Of a stretch of 64,000 bases of DNA, positions 25,133 through 34,619 are shown in pieces. Each line of letters begins with the position of its first letter. Positions within the stretch are counted from its first letter, which is position 1. The stretch is from Dokdonella_A sp046347015 (GTDB taxonomy: Bacteria; Pseudomonadota; Gammaproteobacteria; Xanthomonadales; Rhodanobacteraceae), in contig JAXMHA010000005.1 in assembly GCA_046347015.1 (NCBI GenBank), forward strand, positions 124,001 through 188,000, written 5' to 3'. Under the pieces are notes generated by a model. It saw only the letters and a list, made by a program, of their open reading frames with translations, ran no database searches and was not told the origin of the DNA. The translations under genes and the position numbers were made by a program.

Positions 25133-25318
25133 TCACTGCTTCTGCCGGAGCAAGGTCTGCACCTGCGCGATCTCGCGGCGCACACGCCCGACCTGGTGCG
25201 TTTGCGCCAACTGGCCGGATCCCTTCTGCATCCGGTAATTGAACTGTTCGCGACGCAGCGCGGCGAGATGCTCGCGCAGGTCCTGCGGCGACTTGGCACG
25301 GAGTTCATGGAGTTCCAT
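25133..25318 (-). CDS. rpmC: 50S ribosomal protein L29
   Basis: A 61-residue helical-hairpin protein at the exit tunnel, a docking site for SRP and trigger factor. ELRAKSPQDLREHL and REQFNYRMQKGSGQL are typical. Its ATG overlaps the TGA of rplP by one base (TGATG), a sign of coupled translation. Confidence 0.96.
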   Translation of the reverse strand: MELHELRAKSPQDLREHLAALRREQFNYRMQKGSGQLAQTHQVGRVRREIAQVQTLLRQKQ

Positions 25319-25731
25319 CACGCCACCGTCCTTGCAACGAATTGCGTCTGCACCGACAACTTGGCCGCGGCGAGCCGGAACGCTTCGCGCGCCTCGACTT
25401 CCGAGACGCCTTCGATCTCGTACAGCATGCGGCCGGGCTGGATCGGCGCCACCCAGAACTCGACGTTGCCCTTGCCGTTACCCATGCGGACCTCGATCGG
25501 CTTCTTGCTGATCGGCTTGTCCGGGAACACGCGGATCCACAGCTTGCCGCCACGCTTGACGAAGCGCGTGATGCAACGACGGGCAGCTTCGATCTGGCGC
25601 GCGGTCAGATGTCCGTGCGTCGTCGCCTTCAGGCCGTAGTCGCCGAAACTGACCTTGTTGGCGACGAAAGCCAGGCCTTGGTTGCGACCCTTCTGCATCT
25701 TGCGGAACTTGGTTCGTTTCGGTTGCAGCAT
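25318..25731 (-). CDS. rplP: 50S ribosomal protein L16
   Basis: A 137-residue protein next to the peptidyl-transferase centre. MLQPKRTKFRKMQKGRN, FGDYGLKATTHG and the GKLWIRVFPDKPISKKP segment are diagnostic. It starts three bases after rpsC. Confidence 0.98.
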   Translation of the reverse strand: MLQPKRTKFRKMQKGRNQGLAFVANKVSFGDYGLKATTHGHLTARQIEAARRCITRFVKRGGKLWIRVFPDKPISKKPIEVRMGNGKGNVEFWVAPIQPGRMLYEIEGVSEVEAREAFRLAAAKLSVQTQFVARTVA

Positions 25732-25734
25732 GTC

Positions 25735-26445
25735 TCAGTTCCCCTGCTTGGGCGCGCGCCGGGTCGGTCGCGCCTCCTCGGCAGCCTCGGCCTTCGCTTC
25801 CTGCTGCGCCGCGTGCAGGTCGAAGATTTCGCCCTTGTAGACCCAGACCTTGACACCGATGACGCCGTAGGTGGTCTTGGCTTCCGCAAAACCGTAATCG
25901 ACGTCGGCGCGCAACGTGTGCAGCGGTACGCGACCCTCGCGATACCACTCCGAGCGCGCGATCTCGGCCCCGTTCAGGCGACCGGCGACGTTCACCTTGA
26001 TCCCGAGTGCCCCGAGCCGCATCGCGTTCTGCACGGCGCGCTTCATTGCCCGGCGGAACATGATGCGCCGTTCGAGCTGTTGCGCGATCGACTCGGCGAC
26101 GAGCTGCGCGTCGAGTTCGGGCTTGCGGACCTCGACGACGTTGATGTGCGAGGGCACGCCCATCATCGTCGTGACTTCCTTGCGCAGCTTCTCGATGTCC
26201 TCGCCTTTCTTGCCGATCACGACGCCCGGCCGTGCGGTGTGGATCGTCACTCGGGCGGTCTTGGCGGGACGTTCGATCAGGATCTTCGAAATACCGGCCG
26301 GCGCAAGCCGCTTGCGCAGCAGCTCACGCACCTTGAGGTCAGCCGCAAGGTACTCGGCGTATTCGCGCTTGCCGGCGAACCACTTCGAATTCCAGTCCTT
26401 GGCAATGCCAAGGCGGATACCGACCGGATTTACTTTGTGACCCAT
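25735..26445 (-). CDS. rpsC: 30S ribosomal protein S3
   Basis: A 236-residue protein lining the mRNA entry channel. The KH domain is visible from about residue 38 (VRELLRKRLAPAGISKI; RPGVVIGKKGEDIEKL), followed by the C-terminal NGAEIARSEWYREGRVPLHT domain. Residues after about 215 form a variable Ala/Glu/Arg-rich tail. Confidence 0.98.
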   Translation of the reverse strand: MGHKVNPVGIRLGIAKDWNSKWFAGKREYAEYLAADLKVRELLRKRLAPAGISKILIERPAKTARVTIHTARPGVVIGKKGEDIEKLRKEVTTMMGVPSHINVVEVRKPELDAQLVAESIAQQLERRIMFRRAMKRAVQNAMRLGALGIKVNVAGRLNGAEIARSEWYREGRVPLHTLRADVDYGFAEAKTTYGVIGVKVWVYKGEIFDLHAAQQEAKAEAAEEARPTRRAPKQGN

Positions 26446-26496
26446 GCAGTCTTTCCTCCAGCGGGATCGGGCAATGCGCCCAGCCCGCCATCGTGC

Positions 26497-26829
26497 TCAG
26501 GCTTCGCCGACCACAACCGTGATGTGACTCGTCCGCTTGCTGATCCGGGTGCCACGGCCCTTGGCGCGCGCATGCATCCGCTTCAGGACCGGGCCCTCGT
26601 CGACCATGACCGTCGTTACCTTCAACTCGTCGACGTCGGCGCCGAGGTTGTTCTCCGCGTTCGCGACAGCCGACAGCAGCACCTTGCGCACCAGCGCCGC
26701 CGCCTTCTTGCCACTGAACGTCAGGACATCGGTGGCGCGACCGACCGCGAGACCCCGCACCTGGTCGGCGACCAGACGGGCCTTCTGCGGCGAGATGCGC
26801 GCACCTCGCAAAATGGCCTTGGCTTCCAT
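26497..26829 (-). CDS. rplV: 50S ribosomal protein L22
   Basis: A 110-residue protein whose loop lines the exit tunnel. ARISPQKARLVADQVRG and the beta-hairpin segment ARAKGRGTRISKRTSHI are clear. I chose the ATG at 26829 (MEAKAILRGAR), the N-terminus I recall from Xanthomonas relatives. ATG 26835 and GTG 26838 are in-frame alternatives. Confidence 0.95.
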   Translation of the reverse strand: MEAKAILRGARISPQKARLVADQVRGLAVGRATDVLTFSGKKAAALVRKVLLSAVANAENNLGADVDELKVTTVMVDEGPVLKRMHARAKGRGTRISKRTSHITVVVGEA

Positions 26830-26887
26830 CGTCATCACACCTGTCGTCGTTGCTCCGTTACGGCCGGCGCAGTGCCGGTCGCTTCGG

Positions 26888-27178
26888 TCAAGCCTTCTTG
26901 GCGGGTTCGGCGGTCTTCTTGTCGCCGGAATGACCCTTGAATGTACGCGTCACGGCGAACTCGCCGAGTTTGTGCCCGACCATGTTCTCGTTGACGAGTA
27001 CCGGGACATGCTGGCGCCCGTTGTGGATGGCGAGTGTCAGCCCGACCATCTCCGGCGTCACCATCGAGCGGCGCGACCAGGTCTTGATCGGCCGCTTGTT
27101 GTTCGATGCGCTCGCCGCCTCCACCTTCTTCTGCAGGTGGTGGTCGACGAACGGACCCTTCTTCAATGAACGTGGCAT
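26888..27178 (-). CDS. rpsS: 30S ribosomal protein S19
   Basis: A 96-residue head protein bound to S13. MPRSLKKGPFVDHHLQKK, IKTWSRRSMVTPEMVG and the HKLGEFAVTRTFKGHSGDKK signature are present. The start at 27178 gives the universal MPRSLKKGPF; the open frame continues upstream without similarity. Confidence 0.98.
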   Translation of the reverse strand: MPRSLKKGPFVDHHLQKKVEAASASNNKRPIKTWSRRSMVTPEMVGLTLAIHNGRQHVPVLVNENMVGHKLGEFAVTRTFKGHSGDKKTAEPAKKA

Positions 27179-27239
27179 CTGCTCTCCATCGGCCTTCCCG
27201 ACCAGACCTGTTTCGGCCACCCGGGGCCGGACTCTCGAA

Positions 27240-28073
27240 TTACGCCTTGCCTCTCCGGTCGCGCACGATGAAGCGGCTCGTCCGCTTGTTCTTGCGCGTC
27301 TTGTAGCCCTTGGCCGGCACACCCCACGGCGACACCGGATGCGGGTTGCCCTGCCCGGCGCGCCCTTCGCCACCGCCATGGGGGTGGTCGACGGGGTTCA
27401 TCGCCGCGCCGCGCACGGTCGGGCGAATGCCACGCCAACGCTTCGCGCCCGCCTTGCCGAGCTTCTCGAGGTTGTGCTCGCTGTTGCCCACTTCGCCGAT
27501 CGTCGCGCGGCAGTCCGCTGGCACCTTGCGCATCTCGCCCGAGCGCAGCCGCAACGTCGCATAGCCCTGCTCGCGGGCGATGAGCTGGGCCGACGTGCCG
27601 GCCGAGCGCGCGATCTGCGCACCCTTGCCGGGTTTCATCTCGACACAATGCACGGTCGAACCGATCGGGATGTTGCGCAGCGGCAGCGCATTGCCGACCC
27701 GGATCGGCGCGTCGTGACCCGACATCAGGCGATCACCGGCCTGGATTCCCTTCGGCGCGATAATGTAGCGGCGCTCGCCATCGACGTAACACAGCAACGC
27801 GATGTGTGCGGTCCGGTTCGGATCGTACTCGAGCCGTTCGACCCGGCACACGATGCCTTCCTTGTCGCGGCGGAAATCGACGACGCGGTAGTGCTGGCGC
27901 GACGCCCCGCCCTTGTGGCGCGTCGTGATGCGGCCATAGTGGTTGCGCCCGGCCGTGTTGCCCTGCGTCTCGGTCAGCGCGGCGTGCGGCGCGCCCTTGT
28001 GCAGGCCCGGCGTGACCACCCGCACCGCGGCACGGCGTCCGGGAGAGGTCGGTTTCAATGTCATCAGTGCCAT
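27240..28073 (-). CDS. rplB: 50S ribosomal protein L2
   Basis: A 277-residue protein essential for peptidyl-transferase assembly. KPTSPGRRAAVRVV near the start, the central RSAGTSAQLIAREQGYATLRL and the C-terminal MNPVDHPHGGGEGRA loop, which carries the conserved histidine, are all seen. It lies 13 bases after rplW. Confidence 0.98.
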   Translation of the reverse strand: MALMTLKPTSPGRRAAVRVVTPGLHKGAPHAALTETQGNTAGRNHYGRITTRHKGGASRQHYRVVDFRRDKEGIVCRVERLEYDPNRTAHIALLCYVDGERRYIIAPKGIQAGDRLMSGHDAPIRVGNALPLRNIPIGSTVHCVEMKPGKGAQIARSAGTSAQLIAREQGYATLRLRSGEMRKVPADCRATIGEVGNSEHNLEKLGKAGAKRWRGIRPTVRGAAMNPVDHPHGGGEGRAGQGNPHPVSPWGVPAKGYKTRKNKRTSRFIVRDRRGKA

Positions 28074-28086
28074 ATCAGGATTCCCC

Positions 28087-28377
28087 TCAGGCCTTGCCCA
28101 TCAGTTCGATGGTCTGGCCGGCGGCGAGAGTGACGTAGGCCTTGCGCTTCGCGCTGCGCTTGCCGGCGCGGAACCGGAACGAACGCGACTTGCCGCCGAC
28201 GTTGACGAGGTTGACCGCACGTACCTTGACGTTGAAGTGGTCTTCCACCGCCGCCTTCACATCGGCCTTGGTCGCATTCGGCGCGACCAGGAACACGTAC
28301 TGGTCGTGCTCCTGCAGACGCGTGCTCTTTTCCGAAACGTGCGGTGCGCGCAGCACCTCTGCGAGTCGCTCGTTCAT
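28087..28377 (-). CDS. rplW: 50S ribosomal protein L23
   Basis: A 96-residue exit-tunnel protein, the trigger factor docking site. RAPHVSEKSTRL, the central FLVAPNATKADVKAAVE and VNVGGKSRSFRF are typical. The ATG at 28377 overlaps the rplD stop as ATGA, and GGAG is eight bases upstream. The GTG at 28386 is the other in-frame option. Confidence 0.96.
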   Translation of the reverse strand: MNERLAEVLRAPHVSEKSTRLQEHDQYVFLVAPNATKADVKAAVEDHFNVKVRAVNLVNVGGKSRSFRFRAGKRSAKRKAYVTLAAGQTIELMGKA

Positions 28378-28976
28378 GCCAGCCACTCCTCGAATCGCTT
28401 GACGGAATCGACCGTCATGACGACGTGATCCGCACCCACCAGGCTGACGGGATCGAGTGCGGCCACGTCCACGATGTGCACCCGCGGTACGTTCCGCGCG
28501 GAGAGATACAGAGCCTCCGGCGCATTCTCGGCGACGACGACGACACGCCCGCCGACTGCCAATTCCGCGAGCTTCGCGACGAACGCGCGAGTCTTCGGCT
28601 TGTCGATCACGAACGAGTCGACGACCTTGAGGCGCCCCTGCCGGTTCAGTTCCGAGACGATGTCGGCCAAGGCACCGCGATACATGCGGCGATTCACCTT
28701 CTGCGCGAAACTGCGGGGCCGTGCGGCGAACGTGACGCCGCCACCAACGAAGATCGGGGCACGGTAATCGCCATGCCGGGCGCCGCCACCCTTCTGCTTC
28801 TTGAACTTCTTGGTCGTGCCCGACACGTCCGAGCGCGAAAGTTGCGCCTTGGTCCCGGCGCGCCCGGCGTTGCGGAAGGCGACCACGACCTGATGCACGA
28901 GGTCCCCGCGGAATTCGCGGCCGAACACGGCCGCGGAGACCGTCACCGGGTTCGCACCTATGACATCGAGTTGCAT
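28374..28976 (-). CDS. rplD: 50S ribosomal protein L4
   Basis: A 200-residue protein; in E. coli L4 also represses the S10 operon. The extended loop KKFKKQKGGGARHGDYRAP reaches into the tunnel, and RRMYRGALADIVSEL and the C-terminal Rossmann-like half follow. It overlaps rplW by four bases. Confidence 0.97.
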   Translation of the reverse strand: MQLDVIGANPVTVSAAVFGREFRGDLVHQVVVAFRNAGRAGTKAQLSRSDVSGTTKKFKKQKGGGARHGDYRAPIFVGGGVTFAARPRSFAQKVNRRMYRGALADIVSELNRQGRLKVVDSFVIDKPKTRAFVAKLAELAVGGRVVVVAENAPEALYLSARNVPRVHIVDVAALDPVSLVGADHVVMTVDSVKRFEEWLA

Positions 28977-28990
28977 GTCTGCTGACTCCC

Positions 28991-29632
28991 TTACGCCTTG
29001 ACCGCCGGGCGAATCACGACGTCACCACCGGTGGCGCCGGGAACAGTGCCACGCACCGCCACGAGGTGCCGCTCGGTGTCGATGCTGACGACCTCGAGGT
29101 TCAGCATCGTGCGATTGGCGTTGCCCATGTGGCCGGCCATCTTCTTGCCGGGAAACACGCGACCCGGCGTCTGGCGCTGCCCGATCGAACCCGGCGCACG
29201 ATGCGACAGCGAGTTGCCGTGCGTCGCATCGCCCATCGTGAAGTGGTGACGCTTGATCGTGCCCTGGAAACCCTTGCCCTTGCTGACGCCGGCAACGTCG
29301 ACGATCTGCCCAACCTTGAAAATCTCGTCGACCTTCAGTTCGCCGCCGACCGAATACTTCCCCACCTCGGCATCGTCCACGCGGAACTCCCACAACCCGC
29401 GACCCGCCACGACCTTGGCTTTCGCGAAGTGGCCGGCCTTCGGCTTGGTCACGAGCCCCGCGCGACGCGTACCCGCCGTAACCTGCACGGCACTGTAACC
29501 GTCACGCTCGCGGGTCTTCACCTGCGTCACCCGGTTCGGCGTCGCTTCGATCAGCGTCACCGGCACCGAACGGCCGTCCTCGGCGAAGACTCGGCTCATG
29601 CCGCATTTGCGACCCACCAATCCGATACTCAT
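28991..29632 (-). CDS. rplC: 50S ribosomal protein L3
   Basis: A 213-residue early-assembly protein. MSIGLVGRKCGMSRVF at the start, GFQGTIKRHHFTMGDATHG and the PGSIGQRQTPGRVFPGKKMAGHMG core loop are conserved (given here in short segments of that order). I chose the ATG at 29632; one at 29641 would add three residues. Confidence 0.96.
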   Translation of the reverse strand: MSIGLVGRKCGMSRVFAEDGRSVPVTLIEATPNRVTQVKTRERDGYSAVQVTAGTRRAGLVTKPKAGHFAKAKVVAGRGLWEFRVDDAEVGKYSVGGELKVDEIFKVGQIVDVAGVSKGKGFQGTIKRHHFTMGDATHGNSLSHRAPGSIGQRQTPGRVFPGKKMAGHMGNANRTMLNLEVVSIDTERHLVAVRGTVPGATGGDVVIRPAVKA

Positions 29633-29736
29633 CGTGTGCATCTCTGCTTCTGCGATCCGTCCCGATCACCTGATCCGATCCGGCATCCGTACCGAACCCC
29701 GTGTCTTCGGGCAATCGATCCTGGCCCGTCCGCTTC

Positions 29737-30048
29737 TCAGTGCAGCTTGATCTGGACGTCGACTCCGGCTGCCAGATCGAGCTTCATCAGCGCATCGATC
29801 GTCTTGTCGTTGGAATCGACGATGTCGAGGACGCGCTTGTGGATGCGCGTCTCGTACTGGTCGCGCGCGTCCTTGTCGGCATGCGGCGAGACCAGGATCG
29901 TGCAGCGTTCGATCTTGGTCGGCAGCGGAATCGGCCCAAGGACCGTCGCGCCGGTTCGCTTCGCCGTCTCGACGATTTCACTCGCCGAGCGATCGATCAA
30001 GCGATGATCGAACGCCTTCAGCCGGATGCGGATCTTCTGGTCAGCCAT
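29737..30048 (-). CDS. rpsJ: 30S ribosomal protein S10
   Basis: A 103-residue protein that also serves as NusE in antitermination. IRIRLKAFDHRLIDRSASEI and the GPIPLPTKIERCTIL loop identify it. It begins the S10 operon, 114 bases after tuf copy 1. The gap holds a small CAGC-GAAAA-GCTG hairpin and no obvious promoter. Confidence 0.98.
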   Translation of the reverse strand: MADQKIRIRLKAFDHRLIDRSASEIVETAKRTGATVLGPIPLPTKIERCTILVSPHADKDARDQYETRIHKRVLDIVDSNDKTIDALMKLDLAAGVDVQIKLH

Positions 30049-30162
30049 GTTCGTTTGCTCGCCAAAGAACGTTTGTTTGTCCGTGTCAGCTTTTCGCTGC
30101 TACTGGCGCAGATGCGGTGGGCGGATTGCGGGACGGGGTGCTTTTCCGCTCTCCGCTTCCCC

Positions 30163-31353
30163 TCACTCGATGATCTTCGTCACCACCCCGGCGCCCACCG
30201 TCCGCCCACCCTCGCGAATCGCAAACCGCAACCCCTCCTCCATCGCAATCGGGTGGATCAGACTCACCGTCATCTTGCAGTTGTCGCCCGGCATCACCAT
30301 CTCGACACCCTCCGGCAACTCCACCGCCCCGGTGATGTCCGTGGTGCGAAAGTAAAACTGCGGCCGGTAACCCTTGAAAAACGGCGTGTGCCGCCCGCCC
30401 TCGTCCTTCGACAGGCAATACACCTCCGACGTGAACTTGGTGTGCGGCGTGATCGAACCCGGCTTGCAGACCACCTGACCCCGCTCCACCTCCTCCCGCT
30501 TGGTACCACGCAGCAGCAAGCCCGCGTTGTCGCCCGCCTGCCCCTGGTCCAGCAGCTTGCGGAACATCTCCACGCCCGTCACCGTGGTCTTGGTCGTCGG
30601 CCGTATGCCCACGATCTCCACTTCTTCGCCCACCTTGATCACGCCGCGCTCGATCCGGCCCGTCACCACCGTGCCACGGCCGGAAATGCTGAACACATCC
30701 TCCACCGGCATCAGGAACGGCTTGTCAATGTCGCGCTTGGGCTCCGGGATCCACGCGTCCAGCGCATCCACCAGCTTGACGATGCTCGGCACCCCAATCT
30801 CGCTCTGGTCCCCCTCCAGCGCCTTCAGCGCCGAACCCTTCACGATCGGCGTGTCATCGCCCGGAAACTCGTACTTGCTCAGCAGCTCGCGGACTTCCAT
30901 CTCCACCAGCTCCAGCAACTCGGCGTCGTCCACCATGTCCGCCTTGTTCATGTACACCACGATGTACGGCACCCCCACCTGCCGCGCCAGCAAAATGTGC
31001 TCGCGCGTCTGCGGCATCGGACCGTCCGCCGCACTCACCACCAAAATCGCACCGTCCATCTGCGCCGCACCCGTGATCATGTTCTTCACGTAGTCCGCGT
31101 GCCCCGGACAGTCCACGTGCGCATAGTGGCGCTGCGGACTCTCGTACTCCACGTGCGCCGTCGAAATCGTGATCCCGCGCGCCTTCTCCTCCGGCGCCGC
31201 GTCAATCTGGTCGTACGCCTTCGTCTCCCCCCCAAACCGCTCCGCCTCCACCTTCGTCAACGCCGCCGTCAGCGTCGTCTTGCCGTGGTCCACGTGACCA
31301 ATCGTCCCCACGTTCACGTGCGGCTTCTTGCGCTCGAACTTTTCTTTGGACAT
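30163..31353 (-). CDS. tuf: Elongation factor Tu, copy 1 (str operon)
   Basis: A 396-residue GTPase that delivers aminoacyl-tRNA to the ribosome. G motifs: GHVDHGKT at 19-26, DCPGHADYVKNM and NKADMVDD, then domains II and III with the conserved C-terminal REGGRTVGAGVVTKI. It is the fourth gene of the str operon, 51 bases after fusA. The protein is identical to copy 2 at 47346-48536; at DNA level I saw a single silent difference (30193). Confidence 0.99.
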   Translation of the reverse strand: MSKEKFERKKPHVNVGTIGHVDHGKTTLTAALTKVEAERFGGETKAYDQIDAAPEEKARGITISTAHVEYESPQRHYAHVDCPGHADYVKNMITGAAQMDGAILVVSAADGPMPQTREHILLARQVGVPYIVVYMNKADMVDDAELLELVEMEVRELLSKYEFPGDDTPIVKGSALKALEGDQSEIGVPSIVKLVDALDAWIPEPKRDIDKPFLMPVEDVFSISGRGTVVTGRIERGVIKVGEEVEIVGIRPTTKTTVTGVEMFRKLLDQGQAGDNAGLLLRGTKREEVERGQVVCKPGSITPHTKFTSEVYCLSKDEGGRHTPFFKGYRPQFYFRTTDITGAVELPEGVEMVMPGDNCKMTVSLIHPIAMEEGLRFAIREGGRTVGAGVVTKIIE

Positions 31354-31404
31354 GGCGTTCTACCTTGTGACTGTGCTTGCGGCCTGGATACTTCGAACAG
31401 GGAA

Positions 31405-33495
31405 TCAACCCTTCTTGATCACCGACTCGGCGATGTTGTTCGGCGCCTCGGCGTAATGATCGAACTCCATCGTGAACGTCGCGCGACCCTGCGTCTGCGA
31501 ACGCAGGCTGGTCGCATAACCGAACATCTCGCCCAGCGGAACCTGTGCGTTGATGACCTTGCCGGACGGGGAGTCTTCGGAACCCTGCAATACCCCGCGG
31601 CGCCGCGACAGGTCACCCATGACATCGCCCATGTAGTCCTCGGGCGTCACCACCTCGACCTTCATGATCGGCTCGAGCAGCACCGGGCTCGCTTTCGCGA
31701 AGCCCTCCTTGAAGCCCATCGACGCGGCGACCTTGAAGGCCATTTCGCTCGAGTCGACCTCGTGGTACGAGCCATCGACGAGCTTGACCTTCATGTCGAC
31801 CACCGGATACCCGGCCAACGGTCCGGAGACCATCGCTTCGCGGATGCCCTTGTCGACCGCCGGGACATACTCTTTCGGCACCGAGCCACCGACCGTCCCG
31901 TTCTCGAAGACGTACCCCGCGCCGCGCTGCTGCGGTTCGATCTCGAGCACGACGTGGCCGTACTGGCCCTTGCCGCCCGACTGGCGCACGAACTTGCCTT
32001 CCTGCCGGACCGGCTTGCGGATCGTTTCGCGGTACGCGACCTGCGGCTTGCCGACGTTGGCCTCGACGTTGAACTCGCGCTTCATGCGGTCGACGATGAT
32101 TTCGAGGTGCAGCTCGCCCATGCCGGCAATGATCGTCTGGCCGGACTCTTCGTCCGAACGCACGCGGAAGGACGGATCCTCCTGCGCTAGACGCGACAAC
32201 GCGATACCCATCTTCTCCTGGTCGGACTTGGTCTTCGGCTCGACTGCCATCGCGATGACCGGTTCGGGGAAGGTCATGCGCTCGAGCGTGATGACGTCGC
32301 CGGTGGCGCACAGCGTGTCGCCGGTGGTGACGTCCTTGAGACCCACGGCCGCGGCGATGTCACCCGCGCGCACTTCCTTGATCTCGTTGCGCTCGGCGGC
32401 ATGCATCTGCAGGATGCGCCCGACACGCTCTTTCCGGCTCTTGACCGGGTTGTACACGGTGTCGCCCGAGTTCAACACGCCGGAGTAGACGCGGAAGAAC
32501 GTCAGCGAACCGACGAACGGATCGGTCATGATCTTGAACGCGAGCGCCGAAAACGGCGCATCGTCGGATGCGTTGCGGGTCTCTTCCCGGTCGTTCTCGT
32601 CGATGCCCTTGACTGCCGGCCGGTCGGACGGCGCCGGCAGGTAGCGGATCACCGCGTCGAGCACGGCCTGCACGCCCTTGTTCTTGAAAGCCGAACCGCA
32701 AAACACGGGAATCAACGTGTTCGCAAGCGTCGCATGACGAATGCCGGAATGGATCTCGTCCTCGGTCAGGCTGCCCGCCTCGAGGTACTTGTTCATCAAC
32801 TCTTCGGACGTCTCGGCGGCGGACTCGACCATGTACGAATGCGCCTTGGCCGCGGCGTCCTTCAGGTTGTCCGGGATGTCGCGGTACTCGAACTCCATGC
32901 CCTGCGACGACGCGTCCCAGTAGATCGCCTTCATCTTGACGAGATCGACGACGCCCTCGAAGTGGTCCTCGGCCCCGATCGGAAGCTGCATCGGGACGGG
33001 ATTCGCGCCGAGGCGCGACTTGAGCTGCCCGACGACCTTCTCGAAATCGGCGCCGGTGCGGTCCATCTTGTTGACGAACGCAAGCCGCGGCACGCCGTAC
33101 TTGTTGGCCTGACGCCAGACGGTCTCCGATTGGGGTTGCACGCCACCGACCGCGCACAGCACGAACAGGGCACCATCGAGTACGCGCAGCGATCGCTCCA
33201 CTTCGATCGTGAAGTCGACGTGACCGGGGGTGTCGATGATGTTGAACCGGTGCTGCGGAAGCAGACGATCCATGCCGGTCCAGAAACACGTCGTCGCCGC
33301 CGACGTGATGGTGATGCCGCGCTCCTGCTCCTGTTCCATGAAATCCATGGTCGCAGCACCGTCGTGAACCTCGCCGAGCTTGTGGTTCACGCCGGTGTAG
33401 AACAGGATGCGCTCGGTCGTGGTCGTCTTGCCGGCATCGATGTGGGCCATGATGCCGAAGTTCCGGTAGCGCTCGATTGGAGTGGTACGCGCCAT
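31405..33495 (-). CDS. fusA: Elongation factor G
   Basis: A 696-residue GTPase that drives translocation and, with RRF, ribosome recycling. AHIDAGKTTTTERIL, DTPGHVDFTIEVERS and NKMDRTGADF are the GTPase motifs. Domains II to V follow, ending near EMFGYATSLRSQTQGRA. The start at 33495 gives the family N-terminus MARTTPIERYRNFGIMAHID, with AAGGCGA upstream. Confidence 0.98.
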   Translation of the reverse strand: MARTTPIERYRNFGIMAHIDAGKTTTTERILFYTGVNHKLGEVHDGAATMDFMEQEQERGITITSAATTCFWTGMDRLLPQHRFNIIDTPGHVDFTIEVERSLRVLDGALFVLCAVGGVQPQSETVWRQANKYGVPRLAFVNKMDRTGADFEKVVGQLKSRLGANPVPMQLPIGAEDHFEGVVDLVKMKAIYWDASSQGMEFEYRDIPDNLKDAAAKAHSYMVESAAETSEELMNKYLEAGSLTEDEIHSGIRHATLANTLIPVFCGSAFKNKGVQAVLDAVIRYLPAPSDRPAVKGIDENDREETRNASDDAPFSALAFKIMTDPFVGSLTFFRVYSGVLNSGDTVYNPVKSRKERVGRILQMHAAERNEIKEVRAGDIAAAVGLKDVTTGDTLCATGDVITLERMTFPEPVIAMAVEPKTKSDQEKMGIALSRLAQEDPSFRVRSDEESGQTIIAGMGELHLEIIVDRMKREFNVEANVGKPQVAYRETIRKPVRQEGKFVRQSGGKGQYGHVVLEIEPQQRGAGYVFENGTVGGSVPKEYVPAVDKGIREAMVSGPLAGYPVVDMKVKLVDGSYHEVDSSEMAFKVAASMGFKEGFAKASPVLLEPIMKVEVVTPEDYMGDVMGDLSRRRGVLQGSEDSPSGKVINAQVPLGEMFGYATSLRSQTQGRATFTMEFDHYAEAPNNIAESVIKKG

Positions 33496-33611
33496 AAAAT
33501 CGCCTTTGCGGGGCGTCCAAACCCCAGAATCTCTGCAGCCATCCGTGCTGCTTCTTGTTTGATGGTTTCCCAAGTGGATGACCGGCTGTCGCAGACAGCG
33601 GGGAACATCCG

Positions 33612-34079
33612 TTACCAGCGATAGTGCGAGAACGCCTTGTTCGCCTCGGCCATGCGGTGCGTCTCTTCACGCTTCTTGACCGCACCACCGCGACTTTCGG
33701 CCGCGTCCAGCAACTCCGCGGCGAGCTTTCGCGGCATCGTGTTCTCGCCCCGCTTGCGTGCCGCCTCGATAACCCAGCGCATCGCCAGCGCGGTGCGCCG
33801 TGATGCCCGCACCTCAACCGGAACCTGATACGTCGCGCCGCCCACGCGCCGCGATTTGACCTCCACCGCGGGAGCGACGTTGCCCAGCGCCTTTTCGACC
33901 AGGCCAACCGGCTCGGCGCTCTTCTCGCCGATGTGCGCCAGTGCGCCGTACACGATCCGCTCCGCAACAGACTTCTTGCCGCTCTGCATCACCATGTTGA
34001 TGAAGCGTGCAATCACTTCGCTGCCGTGCTTCGGGTCAGGCAGCAGCGTCCGGATTGGCGTTGAACCTTTACGCGACAT
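33612..34079 (-). CDS. rpsG: 30S ribosomal protein S7
   Basis: A 155-residue head protein, the short form of S7, and in E. coli the str operon repressor. KHGSEVIARFINMVMQSGKK, ALGNVAPAVEVKSRRVGGA and the C-terminal REETHRMAEANKAFSHYRW are conserved. The start at 34079 gives MSRKGSTPIR. Confidence 0.98.
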   Translation of the reverse strand: MSRKGSTPIRTLLPDPKHGSEVIARFINMVMQSGKKSVAERIVYGALAHIGEKSAEPVGLVEKALGNVAPAVEVKSRRVGGATYQVPVEVRASRRTALAMRWVIEAARKRGENTMPRKLAAELLDAAESRGGAVKKREETHRMAEANKAFSHYRW

Positions 34080-34229
34080 GTGTGATGTCCTGGATTCCGA
34101 CTCGTGCACTCGCGAAACCGCGGCGAGGTTCTGCAGCGACGAACTACCGCCAGCCTGAAGGAAAGGCCGCTGCCTTTGCTTTCCTCGGACCGACGCCTGC
34201 CCGCACGCCGTGCAGGCAGGCCTTCGAGA
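34080..34229 (-). promoter_or_regulatory. rpsL-rpsG intercistronic region with strong hairpins
   Basis: The 150-base spacer has a 12-bp hairpin at 34195-34221 (GCCTGCC and GCAC on one side, triloop GCC) and a second near 34146-34170 (GGAAAG/CTTTCC). In E. coli the S7 autoregulatory site lies in this gap; the same role here is inferred from position and structure only. Confidence 0.35.
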
Positions 34230-34604
34230 CTATCCTTTCGGGCGCTTGGCGCCGTATTTCGACCGGCTCTGCCGGCGCTTGGTTACACCGGCGGCATCGA
34301 GGCTGCCGCGAACGGTGTGGTAGCGCACACCCGGGAGATCCTTGACACGGCCGCCGCGGATCAGCACGACGGAGTGCTCCTGCAGGTTGTGCCCCTCACC
34401 ACCGATGTAACTGATGACCTCGAACCCGTTGGTGAGCCTCACCTTGGCAACCTTGCGGAGTGCCGAGTTGGGCTTCTTCGGCGTCGTCGTGTACACACGG
34501 GTGCAGACGCCGCGGCGTTGCGGACAATTCGCCAACGCCGGCGACGCGCTCTTGTACGTCTTCGCCGAACGCGACTTGCGCACCAACTGGTTGATCGTGG
34601 CCAT
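34230..34604 (-). CDS. rpsL: 30S ribosomal protein S12
   Basis: A 124-residue decoding-centre protein. MATINQLVRKSRSAK, TTPKKPNSALRKVAK and GGRVKDLPGVRYHTVRG are present. The lysines in PKKPNS and GRVKDLP are the wild-type residues at the positions where streptomycin resistance usually arises. It starts the str operon. The bases between the hairpin T tract and the ATG contain only a weak GGAA as ribosome-binding site. Confidence 0.98.
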   Translation of the reverse strand: MATINQLVRKSRSAKTYKSASPALANCPQRRGVCTRVYTTTPKKPNSALRKVAKVRLTNGFEVISYIGGEGHNLQEHSVVLIRGGRVKDLPGVRYHTVRGSLDAAGVTKRRQSRSKYGAKRPKG

Positions 34605-34619
34605 GCGAGCTTAATTCCG

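Noticed and set aside
29701..32190. An 829-codon open frame antisense to rpsJ, tuf and fusA
   Set aside because: Same shadow effect; its tuf-antisense part reappears opposite the second tuf copy, as expected from DNA identity and not from function.
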